Under the pieces are notes generated by a model. It ran no database searches and had not been told where the DNA came from. It worked only from the letters and a program-made list of their open reading frames with translations. From Bacteroidetes bacterium UBA6221 (lineage in GTDB: Bacteria > Bacteroidota > Bacteroidia > Chitinophagales > Chitinophagaceae): a stretch of 64,000 nt of DNA. Numbering within the stretch: position 1 is the stretch's first letter; every line of letters starts with the position of its first letter. A program made the translations under genes and the position numbers. Where the stretch lies: assembly GCA_002421685.1 (NCBI GenBank), contig DISB01000018.1, positions 197,244 through 261,243 of the forward strand. Reading direction: 5' to 3'. Shown here piece by piece: positions 17,558 to 26,751 of this stretch.

Positions 17558-18025
17558 ATGCTCAATCTCATAGGCGAATATGAAGTTTCGGTAGATGCCA
17601 AAGGCCGCTTTTTGCTGCCAGCATCCTTCCGCAAGCAACTGTCGGAAGGCAGCGCCGAACAGTTCGTCATCAACCGTGGGTTTGAGAATTGCCTCGTATT
17701 ATACCCTATGGAAAGCTGGAATGCCATTTCTGCCAAGGTGGACAAGTTGAATGATTTCAAACCTAAGGTCCGGGAATTCAAAAGGTTATTCCGGAACGGG
17801 GCCACGGTAGTAGAAGTGGATTCCGCCGGCAGAATACTGGTTCCTAAGATGTTATTGGAGCGTGCTGGCATACAAAAAGACATGGTTTTCACAGCCCAGG
17901 GCACCAAGGTGGAGCTGTGGAATAAAGATACATACTATTCATATATCGACGAACATAAGGACAATTTCAGCGACCTGGCCGAAGAGGTAACAGGTGGAAA
18001 TGATAAACTGCCGGATGATGAGTGA
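17558..18025 (+). CDS. mraZ: Transcriptional regulator and division/cell-wall cluster first gene, MraZ
   Basis: Ring-forming AbrB-fold DNA-binding protein that represses its own division and cell-wall cluster. 155 residues with two tandem SpoVT/AbrB-like halves: GEYEVSVDAKGRFLLPASFRKQL at the N terminus and EVDSAGRILVPKMLLERAGI in the second half, both containing the DxxGR(F/I)L(L/V)P DNA-contact motif. The C-terminal tail is acidic. A 10-bp periodic repeat just upstream is its likely binding site. First gene of an unbroken 13-gene cluster to ftsZ. Confidence 0.95.
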   Translation: MLNLIGEYEVSVDAKGRFLLPASFRKQLSEGSAEQFVINRGFENCLVLYPMESWNAISAKVDKLNDFKPKVREFKRLFRNGATVVEVDSAGRILVPKMLLERAGIQKDMVFTAQGTKVELWNKDTYYSYIDEHKDNFSDLAEEVTGGNDKLPDDE

Positions 18026-18938
18026 TAGGGAAGCACCCGGTTTTTACCACGCACCCGTGATGCTGCATGAGGCGGTAGACGGGTTAGCGATAAAACCGGA
18101 TGGGGTATATGTGGACGTGACATTTGGCGGTGGCGGGCACAGCAGGGAGATCTTAAAAAGTTTGGGTGAACAGGGCAGGCTGATAGCCTTCGACCAGGAT
18201 AGCGATGCCTGGAAGAACAAGCCGGCCGATAGCAGGCTGACGGATGTGCATGAGAACTTCCGGTATATGCGCAGGTTCCTGAAGCTGCACGGCTGCGCAG
18301 AAGTGGATGGTATACTGGCTGACCTTGGTGTAAGCTCTTATCAGTTTGATACCGGCGAGCGGGGCTTTTCCATCAGATTCGACGGTCCGCTGGATATGCG
18401 GATGGACAGCAGAACGGAACTAAAAGCCGCTCAAGTGCTGAAAACCTACAGCGAGCAGGAATTGCACAAGATGTTTGAGCAGTACGGAGAAGTGCGGAAT
18501 GCACGGCAACTGGCCAGGCATATAGTGGATAACCGTGATAAGGCAACGCTCAACAGTATAGATTCGCTAAAGGCTTTACTGGCACAGGTGATGAAGGGTA
18601 ATCCGAATAAATACCTGGCACAGGTGTTCCAGGCATTGAGGATAGAGGTGAACGACGAACTGGGTGCGCTGAAAGACCTGCTGGAGCAATCGGTGCAATG
18701 CCTGAAGCCCGGCGGTAGGTTGGCAATAATCACCTTCCACTCGCTGGAGGACAGGATGGTGAAACAGTTTATGAAGCATGGTGCCTGGGGCGAAGTGGAA
18801 AAGGACGTTTTTGGCCACGCAGTGATAAAACCCAAACTGAAACCATTGACACCTAAACCCATTGAGTCATCGGAAACGGAAATAAAAGAAAATCCACGTG
18901 CGCGTAGTGCACGTTTACGCATAGCAGAGCGGTTGTAA
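18018..18938 (+). CDS. rsmH: 16S rRNA (cytosine-1402-N4)-methyltransferase
   Basis: SAM-dependent methyltransferase (MraW) acting on 16S rRNA C1402 in the decoding region. Seen: YHAPVMLHEAVDGL, the SAM loop VDVTFGGGGHSREIL, IAFDQDSDAW, DGILADLGVSSYQFD, AIITFHSLEDRMVKQFM and the C-terminal NPRARSARLRIAERL. 306 residues. The start is ambiguous: ATG 18018 or 18015, ATG 18000 or GTG 17994 are all in frame; I use 18018, which overlaps the mraZ stop by 8 bp and directly precedes the conserved region. Confidence 0.93.
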   Translation: MSDREAPGFYHAPVMLHEAVDGLAIKPDGVYVDVTFGGGGHSREILKSLGEQGRLIAFDQDSDAWKNKPADSRLTDVHENFRYMRRFLKLHGCAEVDGILADLGVSSYQFDTGERGFSIRFDGPLDMRMDSRTELKAAQVLKTYSEQELHKMFEQYGEVRNARQLARHIVDNRDKATLNSIDSLKALLAQVMKGNPNKYLAQVFQALRIEVNDELGALKDLLEQSVQCLKPGGRLAIITFHSLEDRMVKQFMKHGAWGEVEKDVFGHAVIKPKLKPLTPKPIESSETEIKENPRARSARLRIAERL

Positions 18939-19328
18939 ATGAGTAAAGAGGCAAATAACATAAAAGTGCAGGAAGTAAACACCCCTGCGCAACGTGTTCG
19001 CAGCGATTGGAAAGCGTTGCTGGAAAAATTGTCTTACACCGCCATCGTCAGCAATGTTCCATACCTGGCTTTTGTTGCCCTTTTGTGTGTGCTGTATATC
19101 AGCAGCAACAAGCGTGCTGTGGATACCCAAAGGGAGTTGAATAAACTGAATGATACGCTGAAAGAATTGCGCTGGGAGTATATGGACGCAAAATCGCAGA
19201 TGATGCGCGCCCAGATGGAAACAGAGGTGATAAAAAACGCTGATGCATTGGGACTGAAGCCCATGCTGACGCCGACATTTACAATAACAAAAACAAAACC
19301 TGCACAACCGCAAGCTATTGGACATTAA
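18939..19328 (+). CDS. ftsL: FtsL-like cell division protein
   Basis: Short bitopic membrane protein by position and form, not by strong sequence identity. 129 residues: a charged cytoplasmic N terminus (about 45 residues), one membrane helix (VPYLAFVALLCVLYIS), then a periplasmic coiled coil (NKRAVDTQRELNKLNDTLKELRWEYMDAKSQ) ending in a Pro/Thr tail. FtsL bridges the early divisome and FtsW-FtsI with FtsQ. It starts immediately at the base after the rsmH stop, and its end overlaps the ftsI start by 11 bp. Confidence 0.85.
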   Translation: MSKEANNIKVQEVNTPAQRVRSDWKALLEKLSYTAIVSNVPYLAFVALLCVLYISSNKRAVDTQRELNKLNDTLKELRWEYMDAKSQMMRAQMETEVIKNADALGLKPMLTPTFTITKTKPAQPQAIGH

Positions 19329-21408
19329 AAAAGACATACGGTTCAGGGTGTACGTGGCATTTACCTGTATGTGCCTGCTGGGGCTGGCTATATTGGTAAG
19401 GGCTGCCGTTATGCAGGTAAAGGAAGGCCCGAGGCTGCGCGCTATGGCTGAAAATATGCATACGCGCAATACCACACTGCCGGCGGAGCGTGGTAATATA
19501 TATACGGAGAACAACGACCTGCTTTGCTCCACTATTCCCTTGTTTGATGTGCATATTGATTTTTCGGTCATCGATTCGACATTGTTTGTGCAAAATGTGG
19601 ACAGCCTGGCAAAGGAACTCGCGGGCCTGTTTGAGGAAAAGAGCGCAGCGAAATATCGTGCTGAATTGAAAAAGGCCTATGCTGATGGCGAAAAATACTG
19701 GTTGCTGTGCAAAAACCTCGAGTACGATAGATACCAGGCATTGCGCGGGTTCCCAATCTTTAATAAAGGCAAAAACAGGGGTGGCTTCATTGCTGAGTCT
19801 AAGATGAACCGTATCAACCCATACGGCATGTTAGCTTACCGTACTATTGGCTTGTGGCGCGAGAATGCACAGACCGTTGGCCTTGAAGCAACCTGCGACA
19901 GCCTGCTCCGCGGTCATGAAGGCAGCCGTGTGGAGCAAAAAATGACCGGCGGTGGGTGGATGCCGATAGAAGGCAGTGTAATGGAACCGCAGAATGGTAA
20001 AGATGTCGTTACCACTATTGACCTGGAAATACAGGGCATTGCCGAATATGCCGTAAAAAGCATGTGTGAAAAATACAATCTGCAATACGGCACCTGCGTA
20101 GTGATGGAAGTAGCTACAGGGAAAATACGCGCCCTGGTCAACCTGGGCGCGCAGGAAGATGGCAGCTATTTTGAAGACTTTAACTATGCCATGATACCAA
20201 CGGAGCCCGGCTCGGTGTTCAAGCTGGCAACCCTGGCCGCAGTGTTCAACGATAAATATGTGACCGCCGAAAACATTGTAGATGCAGAGGGCGGTACAGT
20301 ACGTTTTGGCAACCTGACTATGAGAGACTCCCACCTTGGCCTGGGGAAAATGAAACTTAAAGATGCCTTTGCACATTCATCCAATACAGTACATGCCAAG
20401 CTGGCGCAACAGTATTATTATAAGGAGCCGGAGAAATTTGTCGCTCACCTGAAAAAACTGCACCTCCACGAAAAAACAGGGATTGACCTGGCGGGCGAAC
20501 GCAGGCCAATAGTAAAAAGCCCGGAAAGCAAGTCGTGGAGCAAAACCACCCTGCCCTGGATGGGTACGGGCTACGAAGTGCAGATAACACCACTGCATAC
20601 CTGCATGTTGTACAACGCGGTGGCCAACAATGGTAAGATGATGCGCCCGTACCTCATCAGCGAAGTGAAGGAATACGGCACCACTATTTATAAAAAACAA
20701 CCGCATGTGCTGGAACAGGCCATTGGCGATTCAGCAACTGTGGCACAACTGCGTGCATGTGTGGAAGAGGTAGCGCTGACAGGAACGGCAAAAAGTATTC
20801 AAAGCCCGTATTATACTATAGCAGGCAAAACAGGTACCGCGCAGGTAGCGGATAAAGGAATTAAATACGGCGATGGCGTTTACCAGGGTTCTTTTGTCGG
20901 GTATTTTCCCGCAAATGAGCCCCGGTACACCATCGTAGTAGTAATGCGCACAAAAAAGCATGCGGGCAGTTATTATGGCGGCACTATTGCAGCGCCTGTA
21001 TTCCGGATGATTGCAGACCGTGTGTTTGCTTCCGGCAATGGCTGGAAAGCGCCGACAGACAGCCTTGACAAATCGAAAGCAAAGCCGATGGTAGCGCATA
21101 AAGCTACAGGTGCAGGCTATCAGGTGTTGTTGGGCGCTGTAGGTAAGAATATAAACCTGCCGCCATACAACACAATGCACCACGTGCAGGCAGACTCAGC
21201 CAACAAACTGGTAGCGGAGCCTGAAAAAGTATATAAAGGTTTCGTGCCCGATGTAAGTGGCATGGGATTAAAAGACGCAGTGTATTTGTTAGAACAGGAA
21301 GGCTTGTTCGTGCATATAAAGGGCAAGGGAAGAGTCCGGGCGCAATCAGTTGCGCCCGGCACTGTTGCCACACGTGGACAGGAAATAATATTGGAATTGG
21401 GTTCGTGA
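19318..21408 (+). CDS. ftsI: Peptidoglycan D,D-transpeptidase FtsI (PBP3) with C-terminal PASTA domain
   Basis: Septal transpeptidase. 696 residues starting at TTG 19318; the next in-frame ATG would lie inside the membrane helix (FTCMCLLGLAILVRAAVMQV), so the TTG is preferred. Seen: N-terminal PBP dimerisation region (TTLPAERGNIYTENNDLL), active-site S299 in EPGSVFKLA, the SSN motif in AHSSNTVHAK, KTGTAQ in the third motif, and a C-terminal PASTA repeat FVPDVSGMGLKDAVYLLEQEGLFV. The PASTA domain is normal for Bacteroidota but absent from enterobacterial FtsI. Overlaps ftsL by 11 bp and murE by 4 bp. Confidence 0.95.
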   Translation: MDIKKDIRFRVYVAFTCMCLLGLAILVRAAVMQVKEGPRLRAMAENMHTRNTTLPAERGNIYTENNDLLCSTIPLFDVHIDFSVIDSTLFVQNVDSLAKELAGLFEEKSAAKYRAELKKAYADGEKYWLLCKNLEYDRYQALRGFPIFNKGKNRGGFIAESKMNRINPYGMLAYRTIGLWRENAQTVGLEATCDSLLRGHEGSRVEQKMTGGGWMPIEGSVMEPQNGKDVVTTIDLEIQGIAEYAVKSMCEKYNLQYGTCVVMEVATGKIRALVNLGAQEDGSYFEDFNYAMIPTEPGSVFKLATLAAVFNDKYVTAENIVDAEGGTVRFGNLTMRDSHLGLGKMKLKDAFAHSSNTVHAKLAQQYYYKEPEKFVAHLKKLHLHEKTGIDLAGERRPIVKSPESKSWSKTTLPWMGTGYEVQITPLHTCMLYNAVANNGKMMRPYLISEVKEYGTTIYKKQPHVLEQAIGDSATVAQLRACVEEVALTGTAKSIQSPYYTIAGKTGTAQVADKGIKYGDGVYQGSFVGYFPANEPRYTIVVVMRTKKHAGSYYGGTIAAPVFRMIADRVFASGNGWKAPTDSLDKSKAKPMVAHKATGAGYQVLLGAVGKNINLPPYNTMHHVQADSANKLVAEPEKVYKGFVPDVSGMGLKDAVYLLEQEGLFVHIKGKGRVRAQSVAPGTVATRGQEIILELGS

Positions 21409-22871
21409 AACAACTAAAAGACATATTATACTCAGTGCAGCCGTTGCAGCTAACAGGTGATACCTCTGTTAGTGTTACCGGTTTGTATATTGACTCCCGC
21501 AAAGTGGATAAAGGCAGCCTGTTCATAGCTGTAAAAGGTACGCAGGCAGATGGGCACGGGTATATTGATAAAGCAATTGACCAAGGGGCCGTTGCAATAG
21601 TTGCTGAAATATTACCGGCAAATAAGAGAGAAGGCATTACTTATATAGAGGTGAAAGATAGTGCTGCCGTAGTCGGCGTTATGGCCGACGCCTTCTATGG
21701 TGGCCCTTCTGAAAAGATGAAGGTGATAGGTATTACAGGTACCAATGGCAAAACTACCGTAGCCACGCTGCTGTATCAGCTGTTTGAGGGGCTGGGTTAT
21801 AAATGCGGGCTGATATCGACCGTGCAGAATCATATACATGATAAGATAGTGCCTGCCACGCATACCACACCCGATGCTATTGCAGTGCATAGCCTGCTGG
21901 CCGATATGTATGCAGCCGGCTGTACACATGTGTTTATGGAGGTAAGCTCGCACGCTGTACACCAGCACCGTATAGGCGGCATACATTTTACGGGCGGGGT
22001 ATTCACAAATATCACGCACGATCATCTTGACTACCACAAGACCTTTGATGAATATATAAGGGTGAAGAAGATGTTTTTTGATGGGTTGCCAAAAACAGCT
22101 TTTGCATTTACCAACGCCGACGATAAAAGGGGTATAGTAATGCTGCAGAATACAAAAGCAACCAGGTTGACTTACAGCCTTCGCGTGCCTGCAGATATAA
22201 AAGGCAAAGTATTGGAGAATAACCTCACCGGACTAGTGATGGATGTGAACGGTACTGAAGCGCATTTCCGCATGATAGGTACGTTTAATGCCTACAACCT
22301 TATGGCTGCATATGGTGTGGCGGTGCAGTTAGGCGAAGATAAAATGAACGTGCTGGCAATACTGAGCAACCTGCATGGCGCACCCGGCAGATTTGAAACT
22401 ATTATGTCCGACAACGAGAAAGTACTGGGCATAGTAGATTATGCACATACTCCCGATGCACTCATTAATGTATTGGCTACTATCAACCAGTTGCGCGTCG
22501 GGGGGCAGCAGGTGATAACAGTAATAGGCTGCGGTGGCGACAGGGACAAAGCCAAGCGTCCGCTGATGGCAGAAGTTGCCTGTGAACATAGCGATAGGGC
22601 TATTTTGACGGCCGATAATCCCCGCTCTGAAAATCCGGAGGATATACTGGACGATATGGTGGCTGGTTTATCAATAGCGCACAGCAAAAAAGTATTGAGG
22701 ATAACAGACAGGAGAGAAGCGATAAAAACCGCATGCGCCCTGGCCAATGCTGAGGACATAGTGTTGGTGGCAGGCAAGGGACATGAGACATACCAGGAAG
22801 TAAAAGGCGTTCGTCATCATTTTGACGACCGCGAGGTACTAAAGGAAACTTTTGAACTATTAAATAAATAA
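21405..22871 (+). CDS. murE: UDP-MurNAc-L-Ala-D-Glu:meso-diaminopimelate ligase
   Basis: Cytoplasmic ligase adding the third residue of the stem peptide. 488 residues. Seen: GITGTNGKTTVATLLYQLFEGLG (P-loop), TTPDA, MEVSSHAVHQHRI, DYAHTPDALINVLATI and DNPRSENPEDIL. DNPR is the form associated with meso-diaminopimelate as substrate, in keeping with a Gram-negative wall. Starts at GTG 21405, overlapping the ftsI stop (GTGA). No murF follows, as would be usual in many clusters. Confidence 0.96.
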   Translation: MKQLKDILYSVQPLQLTGDTSVSVTGLYIDSRKVDKGSLFIAVKGTQADGHGYIDKAIDQGAVAIVAEILPANKREGITYIEVKDSAAVVGVMADAFYGGPSEKMKVIGITGTNGKTTVATLLYQLFEGLGYKCGLISTVQNHIHDKIVPATHTTPDAIAVHSLLADMYAAGCTHVFMEVSSHAVHQHRIGGIHFTGGVFTNITHDHLDYHKTFDEYIRVKKMFFDGLPKTAFAFTNADDKRGIVMLQNTKATRLTYSLRVPADIKGKVLENNLTGLVMDVNGTEAHFRMIGTFNAYNLMAAYGVAVQLGEDKMNVLAILSNLHGAPGRFETIMSDNEKVLGIVDYAHTPDALINVLATINQLRVGGQQVITVIGCGGDRDKAKRPLMAEVACEHSDRAILTADNPRSENPEDILDDMVAGLSIAHSKKVLRITDRREAIKTACALANAEDIVLVAGKGHETYQEVKGVRHHFDDREVLKETFELLNK

Positions 22872-22889
22872 AGCAGAGAAGCGCAGAGG

Positions 22890-24161
22890 ATGTTATACCA
22901 TTTGTTTACATACTTGAGAGAACAATACGGGCTGTTTGGCGCGGGTATATTCTATTATATCACCTTCCGCGCGGCTATGGCTATCATCCTCTCGCTCATC
23001 ATTACCACCATCATAGGCAAGGGGCTGATAGGCTATCTGCGCAGGAAGCAGATAGGCGAAACCGTTCGCGACCTGGGCCTGCAAGGCGAGGCGCAAAAAC
23101 GGGGAACGCCTACTATGGGCGGTATCATTATTATCGCAGCCATATTGGTACCCACATTATTATTCGCCAAGCTCACCAATGTATATATCATTCTCATCCT
23201 GCTTTCTACTGTATGGTTAGGTTTGGTAGGCTTCCTTGACGATTATATAAAGGTGTTCAAAAAGAACAAGGAAGGCCTTGCAGGTAAGTTTAAGATAATG
23301 GGCCAGGTAGGTCTCGGCATTATCATCGGGCTGTCGCTGTATTACAACGACCATGTAGTGACTACCCGCGAAGTACGGCCTGGTCAGACCGTATTATACA
23401 ACCAGGCCGAAGAACAGGTGTCCGCTCCCTTCACCCGCCTCGACCAAACAGGCAAAGAACATACTTATGTGCATGTGAAAGCCGTGACAACCACAATACC
23501 ATTCGTGAAAAGCCACGAGATGAGCTATAGTAAAATAGCAGCCGTGTTCGGCAAGAGTGCAGTGGACGTAATGACGCCTATAATTTATATACTGGTAGTC
23601 ATATTTATTATAGTCGCAGTCTCCAACGGCGCGAATATAACTGATGGTATAGACGGCCTGGCAACAGGCGTGTCGGCAATTGTGGGTATTTGCCTGGGAG
23701 TGTTTGCCTACGTATCGGGAAACTATGTCTTCGCCGATTACCTGGGCATTATGCACATACCTTATTTGGGCGAACTGTCCATTTTTATTGCAGCGTTTAT
23801 CGGCGCATGTGTAGGCTTTCTCTGGTACAATGCCTATCCCGCGCAGGTGTTTATGGGCGATACGGGCAGCCTTGCATTGGGCGGCATTATTGCCGTGCTG
23901 GCCATTATGATACGTAAAGAATTGTTGGTGCCTATTATCTGCGGCATATTCCTGATGGAGAATCTGTCGGTGATGATACAGGTTGCCTACTTCAAATACA
24001 CGAAGAAAAAGTACGGAGAAGGGAGGCGAATATTCCTGATGTCGCCACTGCACCACCATTACCAGAAACTGGGATACCACGAAAGCAAAATAGTAACAAG
24101 GTTCTGGATAGTGGGTATGGCGTTGGCGATAATGAGTATAGTAACATTGAAAATGCAATAA
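22890..24161 (+). CDS. mraY: Phospho-N-acetylmuramoyl-pentapeptide transferase
   Basis: Integral membrane enzyme making lipid I from UDP-MurNAc-pentapeptide and undecaprenyl phosphate. 423 residues with about ten membrane helices. Seen: [66 protein letters not shown] and the histidine loop [25 protein letters not shown]. An insertion of about 50 residues (from [11 protein letters not shown] to SHEMSYSK) lengthens one periplasmic loop relative to the enterobacterial form; such insertions occur in Bacteroidota. It follows murE by 18 nt and its stop shares one base with murD. Confidence 0.96.
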   Translation: MLYHLFTYLREQYGLFGAGIFYYITFRAAMAIILSLIITTIIGKGLIGYLRRKQIGETVRDLGLQGEAQKRGTPTMGGIIIIAAILVPTLLFAKLTNVYIILILLSTVWLGLVGFLDDYIKVFKKNKEGLAGKFKIMGQVGLGIIIGLSLYYNDHVVTTREVRPGQTVLYNQAEEQVSAPFTRLDQTGKEHTYVHVKAVTTTIPFVKSHEMSYSKIAAVFGKSAVDVMTPIIYILVVIFIIVAVSNGANITDGIDGLATGVSAIVGICLGVFAYVSGNYVFADYLGIMHIPYLGELSIFIAAFIGACVGFLWYNAYPAQVFMGDTGSLALGGIIAVLAIMIRKELLVPIICGIFLMENLSVMIQVAYFKYTKKKYGEGRRIFLMSPLHHHYQKLGYHESKIVTRFWIVGMALAIMSIVTLKMQ

Positions 24162-25519
24162 TGAACGCGGATAAACATAAAAGACTGGTGGTGCTGGGTG
24201 CTGCGGAAAGCGGCATAGGTGCGGCGTTACTGGGACAGCAGCAGGGCTGGGATGTGTTTGTAAGCGACGGAGGAGTGATAAAAGACAAGTACAAACAAGA
24301 GTTGCGTGCGGCCGGTATAGACTACGAAGAAAAGATGCATACGGAAGAGAAAATATTGAATGCAGACTGTGTAGTGAAAAGTCCGGGCATCAGCGATAAG
24401 GTAGCCATTGTGAAGAAAGTTCGTGCGGCAGGCATTGAAATATGCAGCGAGATTGAATTTGGCTACCGTTATAAAAATGACAGCCGGATAATAGCCATAA
24501 CCGGGAGCAATGGCAAGACCACAACCACATCGCTTACTTATCACTTGCTGAAAGAGGCCGATTATGATGTGGCTATGGTGGGTAATATCGGTTACAGTTT
24601 TGCGCGCCAGCTGGCAGAGCGCCCGCACGAATGGTACGTGATGGAAGTGAGCAGTTTCCAGTTGGATGATATACACCGGTTTAAACCGGATGTGGCGGTG
24701 TTGCTGAATATCACGCCCGACCATTTAGACAGGTACGACTACAAATTTGAGAATTATATAAATGCAAAATTCAGGATCGCGGAAAACCAGACAGAGAGAG
24801 AGTACTTCGTCGTGAATTACGATGATCCCGTAATAAGAGAACATATCACAACCCATTTTATTCAATCAAACACAATTTACTTTACGATGAGCGACCAAAA
24901 CATTACCAACGAGGGAGGATTTATTAACGATGATAAAATGAACATCCGCTTTAATGGTGAAGAACTGAACATGTCCATACATGACCTGTCCACCAAAGGC
25001 AAACACAATCTTTACAACAGTATGGCAGCAGGCATTTCAGCCCGTATTGCGGGTATCAGGAAGGAGAAGATAAGAGAAAGTTTTTCCAGCTTCAAGGGAT
25101 TGGAACACAGGCTGGAATTTGTTGCGACAATAAGGGGTGTTGATTTTATTAATGATAGTAAGGCAACCAACGTGAACTCAGTATGGTATGCGTTGGAAAG
25201 TATGACCAAACCTACCGTACTGATACTGGGAGGACAGGATAAAGGGAATGACTATAGCGAAATAGCAGAACTGGTGAAGGATAAGGTAAAAGCTATTGTG
25301 TGTATGGGCATTGACAATACACCCATTCATAAGGCTTTTGAAGGTATGGTAGAAACAATAGTAGATACACAGTCGGCAAAAGACGCGGTAAACGCTGCGT
25401 ACGCATTAGCGGAAAAAGATGATGTAGTGCTGCTGTCGCCGGCATGTGCCAGCTTCGACTTGTTTACGAATTATGAAGACAGGGGAGAGCAGTTTAAAGA
25501 AGCAGTACGCAACCTGTAA
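24161..25519 (+). CDS. murD: UDP-N-acetylmuramoylalanine--D-glutamate ligase
   Basis: Adds D-glutamate to UDP-MurNAc-L-Ala. 452 residues. Seen: VVLGAAESGIGAALLGQQQG (N-terminal nucleotide-binding), ITGSNGKTTTTSLTYHLL, VMEVSSFQLDDIHRF, LLNITPDHLDRY, GLEHRLEFVATIRGVDFINDSKATN, ILGGQDKGNDYSEI and LLSPACASFDLFTNYEDRGEQFKEAV. Start ATG 24161 overlaps the last base of the mraY stop (TAATG). Confidence 0.97.
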   Translation: MNADKHKRLVVLGAAESGIGAALLGQQQGWDVFVSDGGVIKDKYKQELRAAGIDYEEKMHTEEKILNADCVVKSPGISDKVAIVKKVRAAGIEICSEIEFGYRYKNDSRIIAITGSNGKTTTTSLTYHLLKEADYDVAMVGNIGYSFARQLAERPHEWYVMEVSSFQLDDIHRFKPDVAVLLNITPDHLDRYDYKFENYINAKFRIAENQTEREYFVVNYDDPVIREHITTHFIQSNTIYFTMSDQNITNEGGFINDDKMNIRFNGEELNMSIHDLSTKGKHNLYNSMAAGISARIAGIRKEKIRESFSSFKGLEHRLEFVATIRGVDFINDSKATNVNSVWYALESMTKPTVLILGGQDKGNDYSEIAELVKDKVKAIVCMGIDNTPIHKAFEGMVETIVDTQSAKDAVNAAYALAEKDDVVLLSPACASFDLFTNYEDRGEQFKEAVRNL

Positions 25520-25544
25520 AAAATAAAGCGAAGGAGAAAACGGG

Positions 25545-26750
25545 ATGAAACAATTGCTGAAACAGACAAAAGGAGACCAGGTTATTTGGGCGGTAGTCAT
25601 CATACTATCGTTCATCAGCCTGCTGGCTGTTTATAGCGCTACAGGTTCCCTGGCTTACAAACATGACACTAACGCCAACTACTATTTGGTAAAGCAGATA
25701 GTCATTCTTGGCCTGGGGCTGATATTCATTTATTTCCTCCATAAAATAAATTATACCAAGTTTGCACGCCTGGCAGTATTATTTTACCTCATCAGCATAC
25801 CGTTGTTGATTTATACCCTGTTCTTCGGCGTGAAACTTAATGAAGGTTCGCGTTGGATATCACTGCCCGGTACGGGTATCACTATACAGACATCTGCCCT
25901 GGCGCAACTGGCTTTGTTCATGTTCCTGGCGCGTATGCTTAGTGTGAAACAAGCGGTTATCAAGGATTTCAAAAAAGGTTTCCTCCCTGTGCTTGCACCT
26001 GTGTTGATAACGGCGGCATTGATTGCACCGGCCAACTTGTCTACGGCGGTGATGATTGGCATTACCTGCTGTATACTGTTCTTCATAGGCAGGGTAAGGG
26101 TACGGCACATAGCCTTACTCGCTTTTGCCGGAATCATTGGCGGATTGTTGTTATATGGAGTGTCGAAGGTTACAGGCTTCGGTCGTGCTGAAACATGGGA
26201 GAAACGTATAGTTGATTTCATGGGTCCGAAAGACGGTGAGCCAAAAGAGGAGGTGTACCAGGTATTGCATGCGAAAATCGCAATCGCAAATGGCGGTATA
26301 ACCGGCCGCGGGCCAGGCAACAGTCAGCAGCGCAACTTCCTGCCACATTCTTACTCCGATTTTATCTATGCGATAATAATAGAGGAGTATGGGTTAATAG
26401 GTGGGGCGTTGATGGTATTCTTCTACCTGCTGTTTCTCTGGCGCAGTATCCTGATATTCAAACGGTGCCCCTACGCTTTTGGGGCGTTCCTGGCGGTGGG
26501 GTTAAGCATGACCTTGGTGTTCCAGGCAATGCTGAATATGGCCGTGAATGTACACCTGGTGCCGGTTACGGGTTTGACCCTGCCATTGGTAAGTATGGGT
26601 GGTTCGTCTGTATGGTTTACCAGTATGGCCATAGGGGTAATACTTAGCGTGAGCAGGTATGTAGATGAAATGGAAGGAAAGAAAAAAGCGGAGATGGCAA
26701 AAGCGGTAGAGGAAAGTGAACAAATGAATGTAAAACCTGCGATGGGATAA
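25545..26750 (+). CDS. ftsW: Septal peptidoglycan glycosyltransferase FtsW
   Basis: SEDS-family polymerase of lipid II, partner of FtsI. 401 residues with about ten membrane helices; seen are the first helix SLLAVYSATGSLAYK, LNEGSRWISLPG, NGGITGRGPGNSQQRNFLPHSYSDFIYAIIIEEYGLIG and NMAVNVHLVPVTGLTLPLVSMGGSS, all characteristic of FtsW/RodA. The charged C-terminal tail is cytoplasmic. Position in the cluster next to murG supports FtsW rather than RodA. Confidence 0.95.
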   Translation: MKQLLKQTKGDQVIWAVVIILSFISLLAVYSATGSLAYKHDTNANYYLVKQIVILGLGLIFIYFLHKINYTKFARLAVLFYLISIPLLIYTLFFGVKLNEGSRWISLPGTGITIQTSALAQLALFMFLARMLSVKQAVIKDFKKGFLPVLAPVLITAALIAPANLSTAVMIGITCCILFFIGRVRVRHIALLAFAGIIGGLLLYGVSKVTGFGRAETWEKRIVDFMGPKDGEPKEEVYQVLHAKIAIANGGITGRGPGNSQQRNFLPHSYSDFIYAIIIEEYGLIGGALMVFFYLLFLWRSILIFKRCPYAFGAFLAVGLSMTLVFQAMLNMAVNVHLVPVTGLTLPLVSMGGSSVWFTSMAIGVILSVSRYVDEMEGKKKAEMAKAVEESEQMNVKPAMG

Positions 26751-26751
26751 G

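Noticed and set aside
23394..24158. 254-codon minus-strand frame over mraY
   Set aside because: Complement of mraY codons; composition rich in His, Cys and Tyr typical of shadows.
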